From the NCBI GenBank assembly GCA_028282195.1, contig JANQII010000330.1:1-62499 (forward strand): a stretch of DNA of 62,499 nucleotides, written 5' to 3'. This DNA comes from Prolixibacteraceae bacterium. Its GTDB lineage: Bacteria; Bacteroidota; Bacteroidia; Bacteroidales; Prolixibacteraceae. The position numbers and the translations under genes were made by a program. The notes under the pieces were generated by a model, which was not told the origin of the DNA, searched no databases, and saw nothing but the letters and a program-made list of their open reading frames with translations. Of this stretch, positions 34,227 to 42,542 are shown in pieces; the first letter of the stretch is position 1; each line of letters opens with the position of its first letter.

Positions 34227-34922
34227 CTAAAACAGGCTGAGTTGTTGTTCGGTTTTCTTTTTGGGTGGTGCATCTGTCCAGATTTCAGATTGCTCTTTTT
34301 CGATGGGAAGTATACCAAGACCGTTCGAATTAATTTTCCAGCCTCCATACCATTCCATGGTAAGACTGTTCATCCACGCAACTTCACCGTTTAAACCATT
34401 CAGGAAAAAATTGAGCGTTGCCATTTTGGCGCAGCTATTACTGTTATCAGCACCAAAGAAATAATTACGGTGATTAATTTTTGCTGCACTGAGTAGCATA
34501 CGGGCTGATCCACAGGCTGGGTCTAAAATCCTGTTTCCTTCATCTTCTAAATTTCCGCATTGCATTTCAGCCATCAACTCACAAATATGAGGAGGAGTAA
34601 AATACTGACCATTTTGCCCTTTGGTGATGTGCTGCATGAAAAATTCACCTAAGAGGTCTGAATATGGATCATCCAGAACATTGAGCTGAAGGATACCTAA
34701 AGCGGCGGCAAAAATATCTAAATCTTCACGCTCATAAGGTTTAATCGTTTCCATGTACAGGGCTTCATTTGCCTCATCTTTTTCTTGTAGGCGGCTTAGA
34801 ATATTGGTGCGGTGGAATGAGCAAATACCCATTGTCAAAAGGTCGTTAAATACTTTTGCAAGGTCATGTTTGCGACCTAACTGGTTAAGGGTTTTAACAA
34901 GGTCGTTAAAGTGGTTGGTCAT
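34227..34922 (-). CDS. N-6 DNA methylase-like protein lacking the catalytic NPPY motif
   Basis: The 231-residue protein has GQYFTPPHICELMAEM and the SAM-binding motif ILDPACGSARMLL (DPACGSG-like) of the N-6 adenine methylase family (PF02384). Where the catalytic NPP(F/Y) should follow I see only MNSLTMEWYGGW, so base methylation is doubtful. Such short methylase-like genes recur on alphaproteobacterial plasmids, from memory. A degraded copy of its 3' end lies at 58825-58951. Confidence 0.75.
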   Translation of the reverse strand: MTNHFNDLVKTLNQLGRKHDLAKVFNDLLTMGICSFHRTNILSRLQEKDEANEALYMETIKPYEREDLDIFAAALGILQLNVLDDPYSDLLGEFFMQHITKGQNGQYFTPPHICELMAEMQCGNLEDEGNRILDPACGSARMLLSAAKINHRNYFFGADNSNSCAKMATLNFFLNGLNGEVAWMNSLTMEWYGGWKINSNGLGILPIEKEQSEIWTDAPPKKKTEQQLSLF

Positions 34923-34972
34923 AAGTTATTACTCCGGAAAGTTTGAATGCTGTGCTCATAAAGAGGGGAAAA

Positions 34973-35001
34973 ATGGGGCAAGGCTTCGAACCTTGCCCCA
35001 T
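34973..35001 (-). terminator. Strong terminator hairpin
   Basis: ATGGGGCAAGG and CCTTGCCCCAT are perfect 11-bp arms around CTTCGAA; on the minus strand TTTTTCCCC follows. It ends the transcript of the 88-residue gene upstream. Confidence 0.8.
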
Positions 35002-35005
35002 TCAG

Positions 35006-35272
35006 TTATTTCTTTTCGTCATGGACGATTTGAAAAGTCCGTCTGACTATGCGACCATCTACATCTGGGAAAACAGGGACTACAGTGTCTGCCCATGAAA
35101 TATAAGGTACTCCGCTTTCTTGGCCGATCTCATTCCAGCCAACTGCAAGTTCAATTGTTTGGGAACATCGGATTTGTTGACCATTTGGTCCTGTGCGGTA
35201 ATAAGCTTTTTCCTGAACGGTTCTCCAATCTGGTTTTCTTCCTTTATTTGGGTTTTGTGTTTTATTAGCCAT
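35006..35272 (-). CDS. Hypothetical small protein
   Basis: The 88-residue product (MANKTQNPNKGRKPDWRTVQ...) has a Lys/Asn-rich start and a compact remainder with the segment GPNGQQIRCSQTIELAVGW. No domain is recognised. Its start follows a GAAAGGAAT ribosome-binding site like those of the neighbouring proteobacterial-style genes. It lies between the ParB-like gene and the methylase-like gene, with a structured 165-nt region just upstream and a strong terminator downstream. Confidence 0.6.
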   Translation of the reverse strand: MANKTQNPNKGRKPDWRTVQEKAYYRTGPNGQQIRCSQTIELAVGWNEIGQESGVPYISWADTVVPVFPDVDGRIVRRTFQIVHDEKK

Positions 35273-35303
35273 CGTTTCATTCCTTTCGTGTTTGTGTTAA
35301 TGA

Positions 35304-35466
35304 CAGGAATAAAACTGCCGGGCGCAGGCCCTTTTACATGCCCGGAAGATAAAAATTTGTTTTGCGCGAGGAAGGCCGTTAGGCCGGGGAAATTTTTATC
35401 TGGAGTCCGTAGGAACCCGTTTACGGGGGGCGTTCCGTAAAAGGGAATGGGGCTGGCATATTCCTG
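35304..35466 (-). other. Highly structured intergenic region A
   Basis: CAGGAATA (35304-35311) and TATTCCTG (35459-35466) close a region containing three inner hairpins: CCGGGC/GCCCGG (35318-35345), the 12-bp pair AGATAAAAATTT/AAATTTTTATCT (35347-35401) with GGCC-GTTA-GGCC at its tip, and GGAAC/GTTCC with CCGT/ACGG inside (about 35412-35432). It lies in the leader of the 88-residue gene. A structured RNA or a replication/transfer origin are both possible. The rest of the gap, 35467-35681, shows nothing clear. Confidence 0.55.
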
Positions 35467-35681
35467 AATTATTAATTAATACAAACAGCGCGAAAGGGTT
35501 AGATGGCACTAATAAAAGCAAGTTCTAATAGGATTAATCCCGAAAGCTAAAGTCGGTAATAAGTAGCAACTATCGAATAGGGCTGTCTATCTGATCTGAA
35601 AAGCAATAAGGTGATGCTCATTAAAGCTACTAAGCACCACCCTATTTAGGTCTAATCAAGTGGTTGTGAATATCAGTTTAG

Positions 35682-37517
35682 TCAAGTCAACTCTGGACTG
35701 TGAACACCTATGCGTAGTGGTTCGGGAAGCCAGTTGCTATCTTCAAGACGCTTTTCTGCTGCTATCGCCAAGTCGCCTTTTTTAAGCTTTTTGAGTGCAT
35801 CTGCCACTTCTAAACCTTTCACTTCCTTTACCGCATTCAAGATATTGTCTTTTGCAATATGGTTAAAGTAAAGCTTGGCGCTAGGCTTCCAGTATTGTGT
35901 CATATCCAGTTGAAGCAGATCAGCCAGTCCATCGATCATATCTTGCTTGTTTTGAGAAACATGCGTCTTGGGGTGCTGGACTGCATCCAGAGAGCCTGCA
36001 AAACAAAAAGCCAGCAATTTCATTTTTTGATCTTTCTTCATGGATGAGATAGCATCGTAGAGCGTTGTTTCATCATTGAGTTGAAGGTTAGCCGCCCAGT
36101 TCTCTAGGGCTTGTTCCCTTTTTACAGCCGCAATATTTTTTTCGAGGCTTTCATCATCACTGGGAAAACTTACCGAATCCATATGCAGGTGAAAGCATGA
36201 AAAATGCGTACTTAAATAGGTCGAAAAAGTTTCATGAACCATTTCGGTAAGCATCAGGTCAAACGCTATTTGCGGTGAACTACTCAAAGCGTCTTGCAAG
36301 GCAAGGGTTTTATGAGCCGTCAGGCGTTCCAGTAATTTATCAGAAATAACCTTTTTCGGTTTTGGCTCTTTCTTATGGTCACTTGTCAAGCCCTTTTTTT
36401 CTACAAGACCGCGCGAGATATGAATTTCACCATGACGATAGGACACATAAGCTCCGGCTTTTGCTTTTTGCATATCTGTGAATGCTTCTGTTTTTGCGAC
36501 CAGTTGCTCTTGTTCGATTTCAAGGGCATCCAGTTTCTTATCAAGTTCATCCTGATTTTCGGCATCGTTATAAATGTCTTCAAGATGTTCGATTTCATTT
36601 TCAATGGTCTTAAGCCTTTCAGCATCTTTTTTGCTTAATTCGACTGGTTCAGGCCATATATGCCCATATTGTTGGGTAAACTCCATTTCATATTCGGGTG
36701 AAACTTCAACAAAAGCCCAGCCTTCCGCTTCGACCTCTTTGGCTGCTTCTATAATTTTATCTCTGAGGAGTTTTTCAACAAGTTCGATGTTCGTGAGGTA
36801 ACTCTCTTCTGAAAAAAGGTCACGCTCTAGCTGACCACCCGCTTTCTTATAGGCTGCAAGGGTAATAAATTTAATACGGGGATCTTCTGAACTTATCTTC
36901 TGTTCTGTCAGGATCGCCTTAATCTGGCGTGATTTTTTTTGCCAGTGGTTCAATTGTGACCATACAGTTTCCTGCTTTTCATGATCGTTGCACAAGGTAA
37001 AGGCTTCCAAGTGTTCAAGGGACATTTCGCCTTGCCTGTATAGTTCAAGAAGTTTTGGTGAAACGCTGGCCAGCTTTAACCTTTGTTTTACGATTTTTTC
37101 CGAAACGCCAAAGCGTGCGGCAATATCCCCTGTTGAAATATCATTTTGGTTCAATGCAAAAAACGCCTCAAATTGATCCGCAGGGTGCATGGTTTGGGAT
37201 TGGACATTTGCCGTCAACGAAAGTTCTTGCGCTATATCAGGGTTTACCTGTTCACATTTAACCGAATATGTTGATTTTAGTGCTTTGTCTTTGACAAGGG
37301 CTTTTAATGCTAAAAACCTTCTTTGACCATCTACGACAAAGAAATGCCCTTTTTTATCTGAAGGGCGGACGAGCAGGGGTTGAAGCAACCCGTAGCTCAT
37401 AAGGGAGGCTTTAAGCTCATCCTGCCTTGCTGTAACATTGGTTTTACGTGAGTTTTCAGGAGCTACGGTCAGTTTATTTAGAGGTATTGATTGTTGTGTT
37501 TGGTTTTCCTGTGTCAT
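35682..37517 (-). CDS. ParB/RepB/Spo0J-family protein, large plasmid type
   Basis: The 611-residue protein opens with the ParB nuclease/CTPase domain (IPLNKLTVAPENSRK, VVDGQRRFLALKAL) and a helix-turn-helix (STGDIAARFGVSEKIVKQRL) near residue 130, then a long C-terminal part with coiled coil (about 290-340). This double-length ParB is typical of alphaproteobacterial plasmids and islands. No ParA is adjacent, so it may act as a regulator or accessory partition factor. A GAAAGGAAA ribosome-binding site precedes the start. Confidence 0.8.
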   Translation of the reverse strand: MTQENQTQQSIPLNKLTVAPENSRKTNVTARQDELKASLMSYGLLQPLLVRPSDKKGHFFVVDGQRRFLALKALVKDKALKSTYSVKCEQVNPDIAQELSLTANVQSQTMHPADQFEAFFALNQNDISTGDIAARFGVSEKIVKQRLKLASVSPKLLELYRQGEMSLEHLEAFTLCNDHEKQETVWSQLNHWQKKSRQIKAILTEQKISSEDPRIKFITLAAYKKAGGQLERDLFSEESYLTNIELVEKLLRDKIIEAAKEVEAEGWAFVEVSPEYEMEFTQQYGHIWPEPVELSKKDAERLKTIENEIEHLEDIYNDAENQDELDKKLDALEIEQEQLVAKTEAFTDMQKAKAGAYVSYRHGEIHISRGLVEKKGLTSDHKKEPKPKKVISDKLLERLTAHKTLALQDALSSSPQIAFDLMLTEMVHETFSTYLSTHFSCFHLHMDSVSFPSDDESLEKNIAAVKREQALENWAANLQLNDETTLYDAISSMKKDQKMKLLAFCFAGSLDAVQHPKTHVSQNKQDMIDGLADLLQLDMTQYWKPSAKLYFNHIAKDNILNAVKEVKGLEVADALKKLKKGDLAIAAEKRLEDSNWLPEPLRIGVHSPELT

Positions 37518-37536
37518 TTGATTTTCCTTTCAATGG

Positions 37537-37689
37537 TCAGGGTTTCGTTAAAAGTAAAAGTTCAAGTCTGGTGCGGATTGCGCCCAAGTCGTTTACAAGG
37601 CTGTGCCAATCTTGAAGGGTTTCAGGTTTGCGTGATAAGATCTTGGTAAGCTCGTCAACCGCCCATTGGATTGTTTCTTCCCATGTCAT
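37537..37689 (-). CDS. Small 50-residue protein overlapping the ArdC stop
   Basis: Between the parB and ardC genes a 50-codon frame (MTWEETIQWAVDELTKILSR... ending in LLLLTKP) starts at 37689 and stops at 37537-37539. Its ATG overlaps the ardC stop as ATGA, a sign of translational coupling. The sequence is a compact pair of helices. No family is recognised. Confidence 0.55.
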   Translation of the reverse strand: MTWEETIQWAVDELTKILSRKPETLQDWHSLVNDLGAIRTRLELLLLTKP

Positions 37690-38585
37690 GGCTCATTTCC
37701 TTGCAGGTTGTTCATATATTCTGCGGCTTTAGCTGCTTGTGCAGCGGCTTTGAAAATGAATTTCTTGTCATTCCGCAAAGCTGCAAGCCAGTTTTTAATG
37801 TAATGGGCGTGATCTTCGCGGGGTGTGGGTACAATATTTAATTGTGCACACATGAATGCTGCACCTAAATCAGCGACTAATTCTTCAAATGCGTATTTAC
37901 TTTTCTCGGATTTAGTTTTTGCTTTATCTCGGTCAAGCCTATGTGGTGCACCTGTCCAGTGCGTCAGCTCATGCAAAAGCGTTGCATAATAATTTTCTGT
38001 AGCTGTAGATTTATCCGTATCAACAAAGGCGATAGTTTCAGGAATATTTATATAATCGCCAGAACGGTTATAGTAAGCTCCAGCCCCACCATGACGAATA
38101 TCTGCGCCAGTATTCGTGCAAAAGTCATCGACTGCTTTTAAGCGTTGAACAAAGTCAATTTCGTTTAATGTTCCTTGCTCATTATGCTCATAACCATCAA
38201 CCTGATTGGCGTTAAATACAGTGTAAAGCTGCAATATTGGAATGTAGGTTTCTTGTTCTTCGCCTTTGTCATTTTCTTCGACCTTCAACAAGGGTTTATA
38301 AAAAACAATGGGACTACCTTTTTCACCTTTATGTACCTGTGCACCTTTTTTCTTCCATTGCACAAATGTTGCCCATTGATTGGAAGTAAAGCCTTTCTCT
38401 TGCTGGTCACACCATAGAGAAGGAATATTAATGCCTTGATAAAAATTCTCCGTTGTAGGATTTTTGGGTAAGCCTTGAGCTGCTAATCCGGCAAAGGGAG
38501 CTTGCCACCCATTTTCACCAATGCGATCCAAAAGGCGTATTATTTTATTTGTTACTTCTTGATAAATATCACGGTTGGTTTTCAT
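37686..38585 (-). CDS. ardC: ArdC-like antirestriction protein/zinc metallopeptidase
   Basis: From the ATG at 38585, preceded by a GGAGGATAAAATC ribosome-binding site, the product is 299 residues (a frame extension to 38645 has no such site). The N-terminal ssDNA-binding ArdC domain (QEVTNKIIRLLD, PFAGLAAQGLPKN) is followed by a zincin-like domain with HELTH in LLHELTHWTGAPHRL. ArdC proteins protect incoming single-stranded plasmid DNA from restriction. The gene is one of several plasmid-type functions on this strand. Confidence 0.85.
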   Translation of the reverse strand: MKTNRDIYQEVTNKIIRLLDRIGENGWQAPFAGLAAQGLPKNPTTENFYQGINIPSLWCDQQEKGFTSNQWATFVQWKKKGAQVHKGEKGSPIVFYKPLLKVEENDKGEEQETYIPILQLYTVFNANQVDGYEHNEQGTLNEIDFVQRLKAVDDFCTNTGADIRHGGAGAYYNRSGDYINIPETIAFVDTDKSTATENYYATLLHELTHWTGAPHRLDRDKAKTKSEKSKYAFEELVADLGAAFMCAQLNIVPTPREDHAHYIKNWLAALRNDKKFIFKAAAQAAKAAEYMNNLQGNEP

Positions 38586-38768
38586 GATTTTATCCTCCGG
38601 TTGAACGTTTTGAAATACGTCAGGCTTTAAGGCTTCAATAAACAAAGTTTTTCACATAACATGATGGCTATTGCTTGAATTTTGTGCATCATTGGTCATT
38701 ATTTAATCCTTTCTTAAAAAATTGACCGAAGGGCAATTAGCCCCGCCTGCATGAACCCTTGCCCAGCG

Positions 38769-39014
38769 GCGAGCGTCACAACAAAACCCGCGATTAGCGG
38801 GTGTGACGGCTCGCTTTAAAATTCGTGGATTTGTCAAATGATTTCACGGGAGTCCGTTAGGCATTCCGGCAGGTTTCCTGCCTTGGAATGACTTACGGCG
38901 GATGTTGTTTGACAAACAGCCGGTAGGCGTCCACGATTTTGAAGTAATCTGGTTTACGGGTTCCATGCATCGCAGGGCGATGCATATCATTACTTATTCA
39001 CCTGCAAGGTGAAT
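38769..39014 (-). other. Highly structured intergenic region B
   Basis: Four hairpins lie end to end: 38769-38814 (GCGAGC-GTCACA...CCCGC...GCGGG-TGTGAC...GCTCGC); 38818-38940, a long stem of five nested arms (AAAATTCGTGGA/TCCACGATTTT, TTTGTCAAA/TTTGACAAA, TCCGT/ACGGCGGA, CATTCC/GGAATG, GGCAGG/CCTGCC); 38942-38995 (AAGTAAT/ATTACTT enclosing ATGCATCGC/GCGATGCAT); and 38996-39014. It lies between the Toprim and ardC genes. It may be an origin, a transfer site or a structured leader RNA. Confidence 0.65.
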
Positions 39015-39016
39015 GC

Positions 39017-39943
39017 TTAAATACTAAGCTGGTTCTTCAAAACATCGTTCCAGTCTTGCCCGCTTTGGTCTGGGCTATGCCTTTTGATATGACCGTTAAA
39101 TTTTGTTTCCTGAATGATACGATATAACCGCTCGGTGATTTGGTCACCGCCCGCATTGTTATCCGTAGCGATAGTGATTTCCTTAAATTGGTTAAAATCT
39201 TCAATAAAGCTCTTAATCATATCTGATTGGTTTTTAGAGAAGCCTCCACTTGTAGCTACATAAAAGGCTGTGCTTAGATTGTGAAGAATTTGATAGCTTA
39301 TCGCATCAATAGGGGCTTCGGCTATGACCAGACAATCATCACTTTTGAAGATGTTTGACCGCCATAAGGTTTTTTCGCTGCCCCGGACGAATAGGGATAT
39401 GTTTTCACCTTTCAGTTCCAAACCGCAGGCTTGTCCGTTTTTGAAATGCGGAAATACAGCATTTTTGTATTTATCCTGAAATACCCGATCTGCGAAACGG
39501 GAAGATTTTAACACCTGCTGTGTAATGCCCCTGTTTTTTAGATAGGCATGATTGCGGGCGAGGCTGTAATAATTAAACAGTTTTTTAATACGAGCCGGAT
39601 CGTATGTTGTATCATCACTTAAATTGATTGAGGGACTGGACAGTGATTGTTCAACAAATCCGTCCATCCACAACTGAAGCTCTTTACCTGTTTCAAGTAA
39701 AGATTTTTGGCTTCTGTTTTGAATGAAATCAATGATGGTGCCGTTATCGCACTGGTCATAGACCGAAAAATAAATCCATGTGCCATTCTTCTTTGAGACA
39801 ATGATTTTGTCTGAATGTCCTTGATACATCGCAACTGAACGACGTGTAGTTTTTTTCTGGTCTATTTCATACCCTAAGCTCTGGGCGTATTGGATAAAAT
39901 TGATTTCATGTTTGAAACGGGAAAACTCAATTTTATATCTCAT
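39017..39943 (-). CDS. Toprim-domain protein, plasmid primase-like (DUF3991 type)
   Basis: The 308-residue protein has an N-terminal region like the DUF3991/zinc-finger-lacking CHC2 domain (FIQYAQSLGYEIDQKK, GTIIDFIQNR) and a C-terminal Toprim domain with the acidic motifs VIAEAPIDAISYQIL and TIATDNNAGGDQI. Such proteins are plasmid or element primases or topoisomerase-related proteins. It overlaps the RadC gene by 4 bp. Confidence 0.8.
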   Translation of the reverse strand: MRYKIEFSRFKHEINFIQYAQSLGYEIDQKKTTRRSVAMYQGHSDKIIVSKKNGTWIYFSVYDQCDNGTIIDFIQNRSQKSLLETGKELQLWMDGFVEQSLSSPSINLSDDTTYDPARIKKLFNYYSLARNHAYLKNRGITQQVLKSSRFADRVFQDKYKNAVFPHFKNGQACGLELKGENISLFVRGSEKTLWRSNIFKSDDCLVIAEAPIDAISYQILHNLSTAFYVATSGGFSKNQSDMIKSFIEDFNQFKEITIATDNNAGGDQITERLYRIIQETKFNGHIKRHSPDQSGQDWNDVLKNQLSI

Positions 39944-40443
39944 GGGGGATCGATTAATCCTTCATTGGCCAATGAGAGATAGTTATTTTGGGTAATAATC
40001 AAATGATCCTGAACATTGATATTGAGTAGTTTTCCGGCTTCAACAAATTTCTTGGTTAATGAAAGATCACTTTCGCTCGGTTTTAAGTTGCCTGTAGGAT
40101 GATTGTGACAAAGTATAAAGCAGCTCGCTCTTCGTTTTAAAGCGATTGCAAAAACAATTCTGGGATCAACAACCGTTCCGGTTAAACCACCTTTGGAGAC
40201 TGAGGCGATGGACATGAGTTTTAAACTGTTATCAAGGAGCAATATTTTAGCTTCTTCAAGAAGACTGATTTGATCCTTATCCCAGCTATCAAGCAATATT
40301 TTATAAGCTGCATCTGGGCTGGTAATATTTGGGCGGTCTTTAGCTTTGGTTTTATTTCGATAGATCAATTGGACTTCCTCAAATTTGTTAGAAAGCCTTC
40401 TGGAATTTGTAGTTTTCGGGATTATGCTTTTGCGCTTTGACAT
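39940..40443 (-). CDS. radC: RadC-family JAB-domain protein
   Basis: The 167-residue protein (start 40443, MSKRKSII; the frame continues to 40479 without a better start) has the JAMM metal-binding motif CHNHPTGNLKPSESD and the upstream Ser/Thr-rich strand of the RadC C-terminal domain. The helix-hairpin-helix half of chromosomal RadC is largely missing, as in plasmid-borne copies. Mobile-element RadC proteins are common, but their biochemical role is unsettled. Confidence 0.82.
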   Translation of the reverse strand: MSKRKSIIPKTTNSRRLSNKFEEVQLIYRNKTKAKDRPNITSPDAAYKILLDSWDKDQISLLEEAKILLLDNSLKLMSIASVSKGGLTGTVVDPRIVFAIALKRRASCFILCHNHPTGNLKPSESDLSLTKKFVEAGKLLNINVQDHLIITQNNYLSLANEGLIDPP

Positions 40444-40504
40444 TGAGTAGGCTCCAAAAAAAGGAGGGGGAAATTGCAAATCTCCCCCTTAGTTGAGGGA
40501 TGGG

Positions 40505-40963
40505 TTAAGCGGCTGATGGTTCATTTGTGGGAGCTTCTGGCTTATCAGGAGTTTGACTTGAAGCCTCATTGATCTTTTTTTTCTTCAAGACCACCTTATA
40601 AGCAAATATGGTTGAAGCCGTTTCCTTAAAGCCTTCGGGCGTATCAACGGATCTGGTGCTGTCTTCACCTTTAAGATAAACCCAGTCACCTTTTTTAAGC
40701 TCTTTCGCCGTTTCAAAAGCTTTTGTCAAATTGCTTGAAACAAGGCTATCGAAGTAATTTGTTTTGGTTTCAATTACGCCTTCATCTTGGGAACTTAAAT
40801 ATTGCTTATTGGAGGCAATTCTGATTTTAGCAAATTTTCCATCGCCAACAATTTCGGCATCTCGAACCAGATGCCCGGTCTTCATACTAATATTGGTATC
40901 TGAAAATAGTTTCTCTTTATTATCGATTACTTGGTTTACTTTACTTTTTGTTGTATTGGACAT
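40505..40963 (-). CDS. Single-stranded DNA-binding-like protein
   Basis: The 152-residue protein resembles an OB-fold SSB: SMKTGHLVRDAEIVGDGKFA then KIRIASNKQYLSSQ, with DWVYLKGEDSTRS and a flexible acidic/Pro tail (TPDKPEAPTNEPSAA). The tail lacks the classic DDDIPF end. It would coat single strands during element transfer or replication. It shares the GAAAGGAAA ribosome-binding site of this block. Confidence 0.65.
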   Translation of the reverse strand: MSNTTKSKVNQVIDNKEKLFSDTNISMKTGHLVRDAEIVGDGKFAKIRIASNKQYLSSQDEGVIETKTNYFDSLVSSNLTKAFETAKELKKGDWVYLKGEDSTRSVDTPEGFKETASTIFAYKVVLKKKKINEASSQTPDKPEAPTNEPSAA

Positions 40964-41160
40964 GATATTTTCCTTTCATCTCATGTTGGTTTAAAATTTC
41001 CGCCGCATGACGGACAGGGGGCAAGGACAAAACCAGCACAAACCGGGGTGCATCACCCATTTTGCAGGGCAATTAAAAAAGCTCGAAAATTAGGGATACG
41101 TTTTAATCTGTATGTGTGGTCTTATTTCGTGAGGTGAATGCTCTAAAGCATTTTCATTTA

Positions 41161-41481
41161 TTAAAGGGTGTTTTGAATGCTTTCAGAGGCCATAGAAACC
41201 ATGTCAATGATATTTGGGGTTTCTCCTTGAAGAAGATGATCTAATAGTCCATCAGCATAATTATCTAGGGCTTGATGCCAATCGATAAAATGTTCTTCAG
41301 ATAAGTCCTCAATAGTATCAAATACGCGCGCGGCATCAGCGCATATAGTCCATAAAGTCTGATCATTTTTATCATCTTCCTGACTTAAAATAAGGTCTAT
41401 CTCCATGATTTGATCCGGGTTCTGATAAAGGTGAGCAGATATTTTAGCGGCGATTTCTCCGTAATATAGGCTGTTACTCAT
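41161..41481 (-). CDS. Hypothetical acidic protein
   Basis: The 106-residue product is acidic and helical (EIDLILSQEDDKNDQTLW, ALDNYADGLLDHLLQ). No family is recognised. A GAAAGGAAA site lies before its ATG, as for its neighbours. Between it and the SSB-like gene (40964-41160) are small hairpins such as GGGTG-CAT-CACCC near 41045. Confidence 0.55.
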   Translation of the reverse strand: MSNSLYYGEIAAKISAHLYQNPDQIMEIDLILSQEDDKNDQTLWTICADAARVFDTIEDLSEEHFIDWHQALDNYADGLLDHLLQGETPNIIDMVSMASESIQNTL

Positions 41482-41898
41482 TGGGTTTCTTTCCTTTCAT
41501 GAGATTGTAAAGACTTGCTGTTTTTTTGATTAAGATCAGGGATGTTATAGAAAATCCTGTATTACGTCAAGAAAAAAAGGAACATATTCCTACCATAGTA
41601 TGCATATTATTTTTAGGGATATAGGGTAAGCTGTTGATTACACATGCATATTAGTAGCCGTGAAAAAATTGCTGCGCGATAAACCATGAATATCAATTAT
41701 CTTTAAAAGGGTGGTCATCTTAAAATCATAACCAGTTTCCAACCTCCAATATTGTTTGGGTTGGATCTCATTAGTCAAAGCAAAAGTTTCATAACTGGAA
41801 TATCCTGCCTTTATGCGCAGTTCTTTAATTCTGGCGAAATTTCTGCCACAAAACTTTTATCAAAACATCAACAATATAAAATTTTCTATTTTTACAAT
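41482..41898. other. Intergenic stretch with repeated ATGCATATTA
   Basis: This 417-bp gap lies between divergent genes and has no recognised gene. ATGCATATTA occurs twice (41600-41609, 41644-41653) as a possible regulatory or origin repeat. Confidence 0.4.
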
Positions 41899-42321
41899 AT
41901 GAAAGTAAAAATTTTTATCACAGCCTCTAACGATGGTGAGTTTTTAGATGGTGCCGATTCACTGGGAGAAATGCTCCTTAAAACATTGAAGGAAGCTAAC
42001 AAACAATATCCCGAAGATAATAACTATTCGTACCTCATCGAATATCTTGAAGATAAAAACGTGTCCGATTTTGATGCGTGGTTTCACGAGGAATTTCCTA
42101 AACATTTAACTATCATCAACGATTTTTCAAAAGAACTTAAGCTCTACGATGCCGTTTATTCTGATTGTTTGATGTCAAAAACGAAGTTAGGAAAAGCTTT
42201 GATCGCACTTCTTTCTTATGGAGAATTTAAACTCGTTTTAACGGGAAGAACCTGGTTGGCAATTAATAATCTGTTACTTGATTTTGAACTGGTTTCATGT
42301 GGCATTCAATTCAACTCTTGA
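41899..42321 (+). CDS. Hypothetical protein
   Basis: From the ATG at 41899 the product is 140 residues (MKVKIFITASNDGEFLDGAD...), with three or four helices and hydrophobic C-terminal segments (KALIALLSYGEFKLVL). The frame is open to 41752, but the upstream part is compositionally unlike protein and overlaps the AT-rich gap. It is on the plus strand in an otherwise minus-strand region, with no ribosome-binding site of the local type, so it may have a different origin. No family recognised. Confidence 0.5.
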   Translation: MKVKIFITASNDGEFLDGADSLGEMLLKTLKEANKQYPEDNNYSYLIEYLEDKNVSDFDAWFHEEFPKHLTIINDFSKELKLYDAVYSDCLMSKTKLGKALIALLSYGEFKLVLTGRTWLAINNLLLDFELVSCGIQFNS

Positions 42322-42327
42322 AAATAT

Positions 42328-42525
42328 TTAAAGTCCACTTGATAGAACTGTTCCCCAAAGCTTGTAAAACTCTTGGTGCAAGTCTTTATGCTTTTGTTGA
42401 AGGGTGTGCACCACGCAATCCTGTGCATAGTCAACAGGCAACATCTGTTGCAATGCCTTCACCAGTCCTTCAATTAGAATGAGTTCTTCTTCCATGTTGT
42501 GGATTTGTGTGAGTACAGAGGTCAT
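42328..42525 (-). CDS. Hypothetical small helical protein
   Basis: The 65-residue product (MTSVLTQIHNMEEELILIEG...) is one long amphipathic helix pair. The AAGAAAGGAACGTGCAA stretch just before the ATG at 42525 is a good ribosome-binding site of the type used by this block, which makes the gene credible despite its size. It begins 17 bp downstream of the minimal recombinase gene. Confidence 0.5.
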   Translation of the reverse strand: MTSVLTQIHNMEEELILIEGLVKALQQMLPVDYAQDCVVHTLQQKHKDLHQEFYKLWGTVLSSGL

Positions 42526-42542
42526 TTGCACGTTCCTTTCTT

